From: SZUA-36 sp963759155
Lineage (GTDB): Bacteria > Pseudomonadota > Gammaproteobacteria > Xanthomonadales > SZUA-36
DNA length: 64,000 nucleotides
Assembly: GCA_963759155.1 (NCBI GenBank)
Contig: CAVWXX010000017.1
Location: 124,001-188,000 of the forward strand
Direction: 5' to 3'
Shown here piece by piece: positions 7,405 through 15,746 of the stretch. The translations under genes were made by a program, and so were the position numbers. The stretch's first letter is position 1; each line of letters begins with the position of its first letter. A model generated the notes under the pieces. It saw only the letters and a list, made by a program, of their open reading frames with translations, searched no databases and was not told where the DNA came from.

Positions 7405-8541
7405 CTAAGCTGCCAGGCAGCGTGTCAGACGCTCAATAGCGGTTTCGATTTCCTCAGCGGTAGTGGTTCTGCCCAGGCTGAACCGCACCGCACCGGCACC
7501 CGCTTGCGGCGACACGCCCATGGCCTGTAATACAGGTGAGATCTCCAGCCGGCCTGCATGACATGCCGAGCCTGTTGATACCGCCAATTCGGGCAGCTTC
7601 GCTAATAGTTCATAAGCCTGGTGATCAAGAAATGAGACATTGAGCGTATTGGGCAGACGCTCAATGGGATGGCCGTTAAACACAACACGGTCACCGCAAC
7701 ACTCCTTTAAGCCCAGCCAGAGCCGGTCTCTCAATGACGCTGTTTTTGGCATGCCGGAGAGATCACAAGCAAGCTCACAAGCCTCCCCCAGGGCCACTGC
7801 AAGAAGCGCACTTTCAGTACCGGCACGTCGCCCGGACTCGTGACCTGCCCCATGGATGAGTGGCTCTAACATTGACCCCTCGCGAATATAAAGTGCACCG
7901 ATGCCTTTGGGTGCATAGAGTTTGTGGCCGGCAATGGTCAGAAAATCCACACCGAGTTCGTCTACATTGGTGGGTACCTTGCCAACCGATTGCGCTGCGT
8001 CAGTATGAAATGGTATTCCATGCTCACGGGCTATTTGCGAACACTCCCTGATAGGTTGAAGCGTACCGACCTCGTTATTTGCATGCATGATGCTGATCAA
8101 AACGGTATTTGCAGTAATGGCCTGGCGCAGGTCACCTGCCCTCACCTGCCCTGTTTCGTCTACAGGGAGCCAGGTGATTTTTGCACCCAAACGCTCCAGA
8201 AAACGACAGGGCTCAACAATGGCAGGGTGCTCGACCGCGCTGGTGATGATATGTGCGTTTGGGGCCTGACGGGCAAAGAAAACACCCTTTAAAACCTGGT
8301 TGTTTGACTCGCTGCCACCGCTGGTAAATACAATCTCGCCTGGCTTACAAGCCAATAATGCCGCAACCTTTCGCCGCGCTTCATCCACAATGACTCGCGC
8401 TGGAACACCCGCCCAATGGGGGCTTGACGGATTGCCATAAGCACGATCAATGGTTTGATGCATGACCAGTTCAACCCTGGGGTCAATCGGGGTGCTCGCA
8501 TTAAAGTCCAGGTAGATCTGTTGTGGGCTGTCTACAATCAT
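7405..8541 (-). CDS. Cysteine desulfurase (class V aminotransferase, NifS/IscS type)
   Basis: This 378-residue PLP enzyme converts cysteine to alanine plus enzyme-bound persulfide for Fe-S or thio-cofactor synthesis. YLDFNASTP at the N-terminus, the PLP-stacking His (about H105), the Schiff-base lysine in AGHKLYAPKG (about K207) and the persulfide cysteine in STGSACHAG (about C327) are all present. The short active-site loop SACHAG differs from the housekeeping IscS loop (SACTSA), and no iscU or iscA is adjacent. It is therefore probably a secondary desulfurase. It is transcribed with, and 4 bases after, the membrane methyltransferase-like gene. Confidence 0.9.
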   Translation of the reverse strand: MIVDSPQQIYLDFNASTPIDPRVELVMHQTIDRAYGNPSSPHWAGVPARVIVDEARRKVAALLACKPGEIVFTSGGSESNNQVLKGVFFARQAPNAHIITSAVEHPAIVEPCRFLERLGAKITWLPVDETGQVRAGDLRQAITANTVLISIMHANNEVGTLQPIRECSQIAREHGIPFHTDAAQSVGKVPTNVDELGVDFLTIAGHKLYAPKGIGALYIREGSMLEPLIHGAGHESGRRAGTESALLAVALGEACELACDLSGMPKTASLRDRLWLGLKECCGDRVVFNGHPIERLPNTLNVSFLDHQAYELLAKLPELAVSTGSACHAGRLEISPVLQAMGVSPQAGAGAVRFSLGRTTTAEEIETAIERLTRCLAA

Positions 8542-8545
8542 TCTT

Positions 8546-9268
8546 TCAGAATATTCCCGGTAATAGCCACTTGCTGCGCCTCTTATACATTTCCCATTCC
8601 GGGTAGCGTGAAAGGCTGGCTTCTTTCATCATCATGTTGACCGCAAACAGGCCGCCCCACACCCAGGCAAGCACCAAAAACGGTAACCAATGCCAGACCA
8701 TAAGGGCAAAACTGGCATAGATCAGCATTTCACCCAGGTAGTTGGGATGCCGTATATATCGATGCAATCCCGTTGTGATCAAACCACGCTGGAATTTCAA
8801 TGTGTAGAACTTCTGTGCATCGGCCGCAATCATGACCACACAACCGATAAGACAAATGCTGATGCATAACGCGTACCAGGCACCATCACTGAGCGGGTAG
8901 TCCGGTGTGGACACGCCGGATATCAAAAGCCAGCCGAATACCCAGTACCAGCCCAAAACACCGAGGAAGGCGTTGATACCACCCAGTATTGTAATTCTCT
9001 TCTGCCAGGCAGGGTCAGGAAATGACATGTCCTTGATGAACCAGATGATGCCATAGCTGCCTTGTAAGGCGAGATAGATCCATGCGGCAGTGGAAAAATT
9101 CTGGTAGTACCACATCAGGAATCCGAGAAAAAAGAAGGTTCCACACTTCTGAAAATTGATGACCCAGGCAAACTTCCAGGGCCGTGGCCCACCGCCGACA
9201 TCATTAACGGCATAATCTGTCAATCGATTGAGTGTCAACGCCCATGTGGGAACCGTTTGTTTGCTCAC
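8546..9268 (-). CDS. DUF1295/ICMT-like integral membrane protein
   Basis: A GTG at 9268 preceded by ACAGGA is chosen as the start; an upstream in-frame GTG at 9295 lacks a ribosome site. The product is about 240 residues with six or so helices. The C-terminal block LHRYIRHPNYLGEML, followed by a hydrophobic stretch and a Glu/Tyr/Arg-rich tail, is the signature of the steroid-5-alpha-reductase/isoprenylcysteine-methyltransferase superfamily (DUF1295). These are membrane enzymes using SAM or NADPH on lipid-like substrates; which one is used here cannot be told. It is operonic with the cysteine desulfurase. Confidence 0.75.
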   Translation of the reverse strand: MSKQTVPTWALTLNRLTDYAVNDVGGGPRPWKFAWVINFQKCGTFFFLGFLMWYYQNFSTAAWIYLALQGSYGIIWFIKDMSFPDPAWQKRITILGGINAFLGVLGWYWVFGWLLISGVSTPDYPLSDGAWYALCISICLIGCVVMIAADAQKFYTLKFQRGLITTGLHRYIRHPNYLGEMLIYASFALMVWHWLPFLVLAWVWGGLFAVNMMMKEASLSRYPEWEMYKRRSKWLLPGIF

Positions 9269-9493
9269 AGCATTTCCTGTTTTTAGCCTGATCACACAGT
9301 GCAGGTTACTTCAATTAGGGTTGCAGGAATACCTGTCGAACTTACAAAAAATGCCGTACGGTTCTTCTCGCTTTGGCTGCGGCTCGTCATTTCACCCGTT
9401 TCCAGGTAAGCATCTATTCAAATTTTGTACATGCTTTAAAATTGACGGTCACCTGTCTCCTGGCGTTCAGCTTGTGGGTTCCAGTAATCATGT

Positions 9494-10354
9494 TCAGGAT
9501 TTTTCCTCAAAATAGAACATACTCACACCGGCAGTAACCTGATCATGACTGACAGTATCCTGTTCGAATGGTTTTAAAATCTTTCTCGCCTTGTCATCCG
9601 TATCCTTGAGAAATACGTTTATAAGTCCTCTTAGCTTTTCACTATCCTGCATATCCAGCCGGTTGGTCCAGCAACCCCGTTGATAAAACGGCTTTTCGTC
9701 TTCTGCGGGTGCAGCCAGGTTATGTGCAATGGTATCAACGAGATTACCAACCGCCGCCATTCCGATTTTGGCGTTCTCTGTCTTGGCCTCAGAACCAAAA
9801 GGGGTGTATCTCTTATCAATCATTTGAACCGTGTTTGCGGCTTTATCAACGATCACCGAATTGCTTACTTCCAGTCTTTGCAGGAACGATTTTACGGTGA
9901 CTCCCCTGGTTGAGTTTGAATCACCAATCAACGACTCAAAACTGGGCTTTGGTCCGGTGATGGCCAGCAACCTTGGTTTACCTGTCTTCGGGTCTTTATA
10001 GGCGTTGCTGCTCTCCCACACATCGAGGACACTGCACTCTGGAGTAATCTCGCTCAAAAACCGTTTTACCTCATGAAAAGGCTTCAAATAACTATCTTTG
10101 GCTTTAACACCGGTGAGTGTACGCGTATCGATACCCGTAATGACCGCCAGGTTCGACAATGGCACATTTTTACCCGGCTTCTCCTGTTTCAACATGGCTT
10201 CAGCTTCCTCGACGAAAATGACCTGTACCATTTCCTGAAGCTTTTTCAATGAAATTTTTCCGACAAGTAATCGAATCAATTTCCTGAATACATTTTCAAC
10301 TGCAAGTGTGAGGATCGCGACGTCACCTGAGTCGTCTTTGATGGATGTGCTCAT
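9494..10354 (-). CDS. DUF6502 family protein (copy 1)
   Basis: This is a soluble protein of 286 residues. The N-terminal third contains VFRKLIRLLVGKISLKKLQE, then NLAVITGIDTRTL near residue 75, which looks like a helix-turn-helix. A central segment (about 110-200) carries TRGVTVKSFLQRL. The C-terminal third ends AGVSMFYFEEKS. It is clearly paralogous to the next gene (10793-11656), with the closest match at both ends and in the VGNLV block. The function of DUF6502 is not known; a DNA-binding or regulatory role is inferred from the N-terminal motif. A 5' leader with CGGAGAG before the start, and an operator-like palindrome array 257 bases upstream, are shared with the paralogue. Confidence 0.8.
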   Translation of the reverse strand: MSTSIKDDSGDVAILTLAVENVFRKLIRLLVGKISLKKLQEMVQVIFVEEAEAMLKQEKPGKNVPLSNLAVITGIDTRTLTGVKAKDSYLKPFHEVKRFLSEITPECSVLDVWESSNAYKDPKTGKPRLLAITGPKPSFESLIGDSNSTRGVTVKSFLQRLEVSNSVIVDKAANTVQMIDKRYTPFGSEAKTENAKIGMAAVGNLVDTIAHNLAAPAEDEKPFYQRGCWTNRLDMQDSEKLRGLINVFLKDTDDKARKILKPFEQDTVSHDQVTAGVSMFYFEEKS

Positions 10355-10610
10355 TTGGCTCTCCGTGTGGTTCTAAAAACTGCATTCCCTGTCAAAAACC
10401 CAAAACTTCGGGTTTCCAACCTGAAGCGCCTGAACTGCCGGGTCACACATTTAATTTCTTCACATAGGACAAAGCCCGGACCCCCTCAAGACCGGTGCTT
10501 TGCCCTCCCCTTTACAAGCAATATAAGATTCCCCCTTCCGGCACTGGTAGAACTCTCCCCTTTACCGCTGCCTTCCTTATTACTTGTTGAAATATCTTTG
10601 TTTCCATCTA

Positions 10611-10686
10611 TTGACATATGAGTCATTAATTGCCATATATGTCTCTTATTGCCTATATTGGCTTATATTGACATATGTGTCAATAA
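10611..10686. promoter_or_regulatory. Array of four palindromes at exact 19-bp period (upstream of DUF6502 copy 1)
   Basis: Four consecutive 19-base units begin at 10611, 10630, 10649 and 10668. Each starts TTGMC and contains a 14-base palindrome of the type TGMC-N6-GKCA (for example TGACATATGAGTCA and TGACATATGTGTCA), then an A/T spacer. The same array stands before the second DUF6502 gene at 11821-11896. The sites overlap a predicted promoter, as expected for multi-dimer repressor binding. Direct inspection supports the pattern; the binding protein is inferred. Confidence 0.8.
10655..10683 (-). promoter_or_regulatory. Predicted sigma-70 promoter of DUF6502 copy 1
   Basis: On the minus strand TTGACA (10683-10678) and CAATAT (10660-10655) are separated by 17 bases. 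The -35 box lies inside palindrome 4 and the -10 box inside palindrome 3, so occupied operators would block polymerase. This leaves a leader of about 290 bases. Confidence 0.6.
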
Positions 10687-10792
10687 TTATTTTGTAGGGA
10701 AATTAACCGACAACGGGTAAGCATGGTGCTTACTCATCATGACGTATACGGAGAACCCCGCATACATTCACCTTTCACGCGACCTGCCCGGC

Positions 10793-11656
10793 TCAGCTGA
10801 GAGGACGCTCCTCGAAGTAAAACATACTGATACCGGCCGTCATTTGACCTTTTTGACCCTCGGCCTCAGCGAGGGAAGAAATCAGACTCCTGGACTGTGC
10901 ATCCATTTTTCTGAGATACCGGTGAATCGTGCTTCGAACGTGTTCAATATTTTCCGGACTGAACTGATAGTTCCAGCTGCCACGCTGAAAATACCGGGCA
11001 TCTTCATTGAGGTTGTTTTGGATATTATGGTTTATGGTGCTTACCAGGTTTCCAACTGCTGTTAAACCGACCTCCAGTAAGTCGAGGTCATCCTTGCTGA
11101 TAAACACATTATCCTCCTGTGTGAGGACCACCGTGCCATTTGCTTTATCCACTGCAACAACATCAATATCCCTTAGTCGCCTCAGCACCGCGCGGGCGGT
11201 CAGGCCGCGTGACTGAATGGCCATTTTTACCAGTTCCGAGAAGCTTGTCTCATCTCCTTCAATCTGCAATTGACGTGGTTTTCCATTTTCAACATCAAAA
11301 AACCTTGCGTCGTTCATCCAAAGATCAAACACCTTGAACAAGGGCATGAAACCATCAAGAAACATATCATCCTGGGAGATAGGGTTACTGACGGCTATGT
11401 ACTCCCTGGTTTTCTTGATTGTTCGGGTGTCAACACCGGTTTGTAATGCAATATCACCCAATGCGACATTCTTCCCTGGTGATTCCTGTTTCAACCTCGC
11501 TTCGGTCTCTTCAATGAAGATAATCTGAATCATTTCCTGGAGTTTCTTCAGTGACATTTTTCCGATCAGTAGCCGGATCAACTTTCTGAAGACATTTTCG
11601 ACGGCACGCGTCAGGATAGCTACATCGTGCCTTGCATGTTTGCCGGGCTTACCCAC
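10793..11656 (-). CDS. DUF6502 family protein (copy 2)
   Basis: This 287-residue paralogue of the neighbouring gene has the same domain order. The N-terminal helical block is VFRKLIRLLIGKMSLKKLQE, followed by the HTH-like DIALQTGVDTRTIKKT near residues 65-80, a middle segment with SRGLTARAVLRRL, and the C-terminal end AGISMFYFEER. The middle thirds have diverged most. A start with CGGAGAG upstream is shared by both copies. The two genes are in the same orientation, but each has its own promoter and palindrome array. Separate expression of two diverging regulators is therefore more likely than a single operon. Confidence 0.8.
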   Translation of the reverse strand: MGKPGKHARHDVAILTRAVENVFRKLIRLLIGKMSLKKLQEMIQIIFIEETEARLKQESPGKNVALGDIALQTGVDTRTIKKTREYIAVSNPISQDDMFLDGFMPLFKVFDLWMNDARFFDVENGKPRQLQIEGDETSFSELVKMAIQSRGLTARAVLRRLRDIDVVAVDKANGTVVLTQEDNVFISKDDLDLLEVGLTAVGNLVSTINHNIQNNLNEDARYFQRGSWNYQFSPENIEHVRSTIHRYLRKMDAQSRSLISSLAEAEGQKGQMTAGISMFYFEERPLS

Positions 11657-11820
11657 TAGACTCTCCGTGTTCTTTACAAGATCATTCCCTGACTAAGACC
11701 CGTGCTTTTCACCCCCAAGACCGTTGGGTTATGCAAAGCATGGGAAACTCGTCACTACGAGTTCAACACGCGACAAAACCCGGTGTTTATCTGATCCGGT
11801 AATGTATTTGTCTCGTATTT

Positions 11821-11896
11821 TTGACGCATTGGTCACTAATTGCCGTATATGGCATTAATAGACAAATATGGCTTATTTTGCCATTTATGTCAATAT
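11821..11896. promoter_or_regulatory. Array of four palindromes at exact 19-bp period (upstream of DUF6502 copy 2)
   Basis: Units begin at 11821, 11840, 11859 and 11878. Their cores are TGACGCATTGGTCA, TGCCGTATATGGCA, AGACAAATATGGCT and TGCCATTTATGTCA. Alignment with 10611-10686 is ungapped over the whole 76 bases. Substitutions mostly keep the TGMC/GKCA half-sites while the centres change. That pattern suggests selection on protein contacts rather than a recent copy. Confidence 0.8.
11865..11893 (-). promoter_or_regulatory. Predicted sigma-70 promoter of DUF6502 copy 2
   Basis: TTGACA (11893-11888) and CATATT (11870-11865) are 17 bases apart on the minus strand. They occupy the same places within palindromes 4 and 3 as in the copy 1 promoter. 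Confidence 0.6.
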
Positions 11897-11975
11897 TTTG
11901 TGTCCTGAATGAGTTTATGAGAAATGAAGAATCGAAACCAGCTGTGTCAGTGCGTATCCGTTATGGCGCTATTGC

Positions 11976-12872
11976 TTAGTCACGGGCAATCTCATAACGC
12001 ATCGGCCGAAACAAGCGCCTGATGACCTGTGAAAAGAACCACAAAAACGCGACCGGCAACAAGGCTGTCTGAAGAACGAACACAACACTTAACTGAATCA
12101 GGTGTTCTATGACATCAGCCGCCTGCGCCTGCATGCGCTTGAGTCTTCCTGAAAGGTCAATTGACTCAACGGTGCTACTCCAGGCCCGGGTGATAGAATC
12201 CAGCATGCTCTCGTCGGTATCCTGTGACTCTTCCACACTGGCCTCTTCCTTGATCTGCTCCAACTCTCTGCCGGCCTCGGCAATAATCTCGGTACTCTGC
12301 TGGTAACGTTGCTCAAGGAACTGTTGATACAGCAAATCGTTTGCGATAAGCATCACGGGCACCGCAAAACGTATAAATAACATCAGCAAAAAAACCCTTT
12401 TCAAAAGCGTTCTTTGCAGTCGCGAGTCCTGTCCCGGATACCAAACACGTACCATCATCCAGGCTGCCAACGCGGCGAACAGAATCTGGATGACCCACCA
12501 CGCGCTGATATCCAGCAACACATTTTGTACACCCAGTGAAATGGTTGCCCCCATCATGATCCAGGAAAAACGCTCTACCAGGTCGTTGACCGGATCCAGA
12601 ATCTGACCCGGTGTCAGGGTGACACCCACACCGGCTGGTTGAAGGGCCACTTCGGTGCCCTGCACGACAGAGATCACACCGTTGATGGTTCTGGCCAGCG
12701 CAAAAGTTACAAAGGCACGCTGGAAAAGCTCGTCATAGTCTGCAGATGCGCGTTGATCCATAAACGGGGTGAGCGAGAGCACTGCTGCCAGAAACAGCAT
12801 CGCGCTTAAAAGCCACTTATTAATGGGTTGTTTCTTTTGCACCCCGACTCCTTCTACTCTTTCGTTGCTCAT
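11976..12872 (-). CDS. Integral membrane protein of unknown function
   Basis: This is a 298-residue protein with about five hydrophobic helices: near residues 20-36, 100-118, 122-140, 155-180 and a C-terminal one at about 262-285. A long charged, probably coiled-coil segment (about 185-250, Glu- and Gln-rich) lies between the fourth and fifth helices. It ends in a basic tail (RRLFRPMRYEIARD). No named family is recognised. The start is the ATG at 12872, 13 bases after the EamA transporter stop, so the two genes are probably cotranscribed. Confidence 0.6.
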   Translation of the reverse strand: MSNERVEGVGVQKKQPINKWLLSAMLFLAAVLSLTPFMDQRASADYDELFQRAFVTFALARTINGVISVVQGTEVALQPAGVGVTLTPGQILDPVNDLVERFSWIMMGATISLGVQNVLLDISAWWVIQILFAALAAWMMVRVWYPGQDSRLQRTLLKRVFLLMLFIRFAVPVMLIANDLLYQQFLEQRYQQSTEIIAEAGRELEQIKEEASVEESQDTDESMLDSITRAWSSTVESIDLSGRLKRMQAQAADVIEHLIQLSVVFVLQTALLPVAFLWFFSQVIRRLFRPMRYEIARD

Positions 12873-12885
12873 TTTGACAACTGAA

Positions 12886-13767
12886 TTAAACCAACATCAT
12901 GATGATCACACCAGCCGAGGTTAAACCAAGCCCGACCAGTTTACGCCGGTTGATCCGCTCACCCAGCATCAGCCAGGCAAGAAACACGATAAATGACACA
13001 TTGGTTTCATTTAAAACCGACGCAACCGATGCATCGATTAACTTGTATCCCGCAAGCCACAGCAACAGGGCAAAATAGGCCCCCAGGAATGAGGCGAACA
13101 TCACCGTTCCCCAGGGCTGTGGTTGGCTGAAGTTATGCTTAACACTCTGCCACTGGCGGCTCACCAGCATATACGCCAACATACCGCCAACGCCACCCAC
13201 AACACGAAGCTCAACAGTCCATAAGAAGGACCGGGTTTCCAAAATCTCCTTCACCATGACAACACCGGCTGCCATCATGAACACAGCACCCACACCGTAC
13301 ATTACCCCCCTTTTTACATCGGCCGTATCCACAGCCGACCGGTGAGTACGCCACGTGACCAGCAACACACCCGACATCACCAGCAGAAACCCCAGCCACT
13401 GCCACGGAACCAGGCGTTCACCCAGAAAAACAGCTGACAAAAAGATGACAAACGGGCTGAAAAGACTCGACACAATGCCGGTTCTGCTGGCTCCCATCAT
13501 ATTGAGTGCTTTTAGATACCAGGTGTCTGCAACTGCAATACCTATAAGACCGGAAACGAATACCAACAAAAGCTCACTTACCGTGAAGCCAGGAAGTTGA
13601 AGACCATCAACCACCAGTATCGTTGGAATCAGCAAAATCATCCCAAAGAGGTTTTTAAAAAGGTTTAGCTCAAATGCGGGTAAGGTTTCCCCGGAGCGGC
13701 GAAACAGAATAACTGCCAGCGCCCAGACAAGGGCGCTGGATAATGCAAAAAACTCACCCCAGCCCAT
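12886..13767 (-). CDS. EamA/DMT superfamily transporter
   Basis: This 293-residue inner-membrane protein has ten predicted helices in two EamA repeats (about residues 5-135 and 150-290), the standard size for the family. The repeats include GIAVADTWYLKAL in the first half and SVLNETNVSFIVFLAWLML in the second; an ASxxxxLN/E motif before the ninth helix is usual in the family. Substrates of such exporters range from amino acids to nucleosides and cannot be told here. It is followed directly by the membrane protein at 11976-12872. Confidence 0.85.
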   Translation of the reverse strand: MGWGEFFALSSALVWALAVILFRRSGETLPAFELNLFKNLFGMILLIPTILVVDGLQLPGFTVSELLLVFVSGLIGIAVADTWYLKALNMMGASRTGIVSSLFSPFVIFLSAVFLGERLVPWQWLGFLLVMSGVLLVTWRTHRSAVDTADVKRGVMYGVGAVFMMAAGVVMVKEILETRSFLWTVELRVVGGVGGMLAYMLVSRQWQSVKHNFSQPQPWGTVMFASFLGAYFALLLWLAGYKLIDASVASVLNETNVSFIVFLAWLMLGERINRRKLVGLGLTSAGVIIMMLV

Positions 13768-13822
13768 CAGAACTCACAGCCAGGGGTTTGAACCGGAAAC
13801 TCGCTAATTTCCGGTACGGCGA

Positions 13823-14431
13823 TCATTCCTCAACACTGGCCTTGATTAATACCACGGGAACCTGGGGCACATCTTCGGCATCAAGTGCTTCGCTATAACC
13901 CGTTTCCACATCAGAAATCGCTTCGAGAACTTCCATACCCGAAACAACCATACCAAACACCGTGTAACCCCAGTTGCGCGAGCCCGGGTCCAGGCTGGTA
14001 TTGTTATTCATATTGAAATAAAACTGCCGGGTGGCAGAATGCGGATCATCATAACGCGCCATCGCGATAGATCCCGTCGAATTTTTCAGGCCATTACCGG
14101 ACTCATTGAGGACATTATCATGCAGGGTTTTCTCCTCAATATCCTTGGTATACCCACCGCCCTGCACCACGAAACCCGGCATCACGCGATGAAAGATTGT
14201 TCCATCATACTCACCTTCCAACACGTATCGTAAGAAGTTATTGGAGGTCATGGGTGCACGCATCCGATTCAACTCAACTACAATATCACCCATGCTGGTC
14301 TCCAGCTTGACCATGGGGAACATATTGTCGGGGATCATTTCCTTTGGAAAACAATCCTCGTCAGCAGACCAGGCAACCAGTGGGATTGACATCAACACCA
14401 GGATCAAGGACAAAAGAGACTTTTTAATCAT
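13823..14431 (-). CDS. Periplasmic cyclophilin-type peptidyl-prolyl isomerase
   Basis: The start at 14431 gives a signal peptide (MIKKSLLSLILVLMSIPLVA) directly at the N-terminus; an upstream ATG at 14488 would bury it. The mature domain of about 165 residues carries cyclophilin landmarks: VKLETSMGDIVVEL, FHRVMPGFVVQGGG with the catalytic Arg, GSIAMAR, and GYTVFGMVVSGMEVLE. The human-type tryptophan is replaced, as in bacterial PpiA/PpiB. It catalyses prolyl isomerisation of exported proteins in the periplasm. Loop lengths fit the PpiA group. It is a single gene, with divergent transcription of 14581 upstream. Confidence 0.9.
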   Translation of the reverse strand: MIKKSLLSLILVLMSIPLVAWSADEDCFPKEMIPDNMFPMVKLETSMGDIVVELNRMRAPMTSNNFLRYVLEGEYDGTIFHRVMPGFVVQGGGYTKDIEEKTLHDNVLNESGNGLKNSTGSIAMARYDDPHSATRQFYFNMNNNTSLDPGSRNWGYTVFGMVVSGMEVLEAISDVETGYSEALDAEDVPQVPVVLIKASVEE

Positions 14432-14580
14432 GACTACACTCCATTGGTAGGTATACGGTTGGGTCGGAGGCGCCGCGAAATCAAGCAACAGATACTAAAA
14501 CCCGCGAACGGTTTATCCGTTTTTGCGAAAACTCCAAAACAATACCGTTATTTTCACACGCCGCTCAGGAGTTCACCACA

Positions 14581-14919
14581 TTGAACTTGCTCAAATCAGT
14601 ATTCATTGGTCTTTTTGTCAGTTGGCTGACCTTGATCAGCCTTTATGCTTTTACCCGGCTCTTTATTGGCACAGAGCCCTTACTCGGTTGGCTGGGCCTG
14701 GCGTTGGCGGCATTTGCACCCTTGGTCTTCTTCCTCAAAGCGTATCTGTTCAAGTCACCACGAAAAGTCCGTCATCCAGTTGAATATAGCGTCGTCAGTG
14801 GTCTCGGGCTTGCCATCACCATGGCAATATCGTTCCGTTATGGCGAAGCTGCCGGCAACATACATATATTGGCAGGAATCACCTTAGTTGGCTGGTTCAT
14901 CTATTTGCGCTGGTGCTAA
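14581..14919 (+). CDS. Small three-helix membrane protein, unknown
   Basis: The TTG at 14581 has CAGGAG upstream and opens a 112-residue protein. Hydrophobic helices are visible at about residues 5-25, 33-52, 70-85 and 90-108. A basic loop FKSPRKVRHP (about 57-66) sits between the second and third. No family is recognised and no conserved active-site residues stand out. It is divergent from the cyclophilin gene. The intergenic repeat family begins shortly after its stop. Confidence 0.5.
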   Translation: MNLLKSVFIGLFVSWLTLISLYAFTRLFIGTEPLLGWLGLALAAFAPLVFFLKAYLFKSPRKVRHPVEYSVVSGLGLAITMAISFRYGEAAGNIHILAGITLVGWFIYLRWC

Positions 14920-14961
14920 GGATTTGGGACGCGACACACAGACATTGAGTTCAATGTCACA

Positions 14962-15007
14962 ATTGACTAATCGGGAAGCGAGGGCAATGCGATAGCTTGC
15001 TTTGGGG
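14962..15007. repeat. Partial copy of the structured intergenic repeat
   Basis: These 46 bases align with 15032-15077 at a fixed 70-base offset. ATTGA, GGAAGC, GAGG, ATGC and CTT.CTT blocks are shared. It holds only one arm of the inverted repeat and looks like a truncated copy. Confidence 0.5.
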
Positions 15008-15031
15008 CTCACGCTCAGATGTTTTAAAACC

Positions 15032-15165
15032 ATTGATCATTGGGGAAGCCGAGGCTATGCAGTGGCTTACTTCCGGACTCGTTCAAGTACATCCCTGTAG
15101 CACTCTTTCTCGACTCCTGTCTCGCAAGGTCCTGAAGTAAGCCACTGCACATCCTCGCCTTTGTG
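15032..15165 (-). repeat. Structured intergenic repeat, copy A (minus orientation)
   Basis: A perfect 16-bp inverted repeat (15058-15073 with 15134-15149) encloses 60 bases. Read on the minus strand, the inside begins AGGACCTTGCGAGACAGGA and ends GGATGTACTTGAACGAGTCC. Copy B has the same boxes with substitutions. The arms themselves differ between copies while remaining self-complementary, so structure rather than sequence seems to be conserved. No frame inside looks coding. Confidence 0.65.
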
Positions 15166-15289
15166 CAAATGCTGGGGGCAATGGTTTCTGACAGGTAGCA
15201 AAGGCGTGATTCTGAACTTGAAAAGCCTGCTGTTTTCGCGAATGTTTGGGCTATTAACCTCAGAAAGATACATGTCGTTTGATGCGAAA

Positions 15290-15442
15290 GCTGGGGCGGG
15301 TAGTTCCTGTCAGGACCGTACGAGGCACGACTGCAGGGATGCAGGAGGTAGAGCAATGCAGGAGCAATTGCCGAGGAAGCCGAGTATCGAGCGACACATG
15401 GATGTGCTTGAGCGAGTCCTGGCAGGAACTACCCGCGCCAGC
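15290..15442 (+). repeat. Structured intergenic repeat, copy B (plus orientation)
   Basis: A 20-bp near-perfect inverted repeat (15290-15309 with 15423-15442, core CGGGTAGTTCCTG/CAGGAACTACCCG) encloses 113 bases. Internal boxes AGGACCGTACGAGGCACGA and GGATGTGCTTGAGCGAGTCC match copy A read on the other strand. Copy B has about 50 extra internal bases containing GCAGG-type short repeats. The remaining intergenic DNA up to 15545 shows nothing else. Confidence 0.65.
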
Positions 15443-15545
15443 GTCCCCATCCGTGCAGATTAATGAACCAACAAACGGAAACTATTGCCAAATCAACCAA
15501 ACTAATGCACCGCTGCAACAATTCAATTAGCTCTATCGTTTGAAG

Positions 15546-15734
15546 CTACCCTTCCCCAGAAGGTGTTTTGCTCTGCTCCTCACCTTTCGATAGACGCCCC
15601 GCTTTCCGCAGGGCATCACGTAGGAGATATTCGATTTGACCATTCACACTTCGTAACTCGTCATCTGACCAGCGCCGCACTGCCTGCCAGACATCCTCGT
15701 TAATACGAAGCGGAAAAGCCTTTTTCTTAGCCAT
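15546..15734 (-). CDS. Arc-type ribbon-helix-helix DNA-binding protein
   Basis: This 62-residue protein carries FPLRINEDVWQAVRRWSDDE at residues 7-26, then a second helix region SVNGQIEYLLRDALRKAG. That is the beta-strand/helix/helix layout of Arc-like RHH domains, which dimerise and bind DNA through the N-terminal strand. The C-terminal tail is polar and short. It lies 12 bases behind the SPFH gene in the same orientation, a pairing recurrent in proteobacteria. It may regulate the SPFH gene or act with it; the sequence gives no direct proof. Confidence 0.8.
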   Translation of the reverse strand: MAKKKAFPLRINEDVWQAVRRWSDDELRSVNGQIEYLLRDALRKAGRLSKGEEQSKTPSGEG

Positions 15735-15746
15735 CAGGATTATTCT

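Noticed and set aside
7027..7530. 167-residue + frame across the end of the POT gene and into the desulfurase
   Set aside because: It overlaps two well-supported genes in other frames and has no protein-like features.
10611..10686. CRISPR-like array
   Set aside because: The period is 19 bases with no spacers; the units are palindromic operators, not repeats with unique spacers.
15024..15530. Several short frames inside the intergenic repeats
   Set aside because: They cross inverted-repeat arms, lack ribosome sites and do not resemble each other or any protein.
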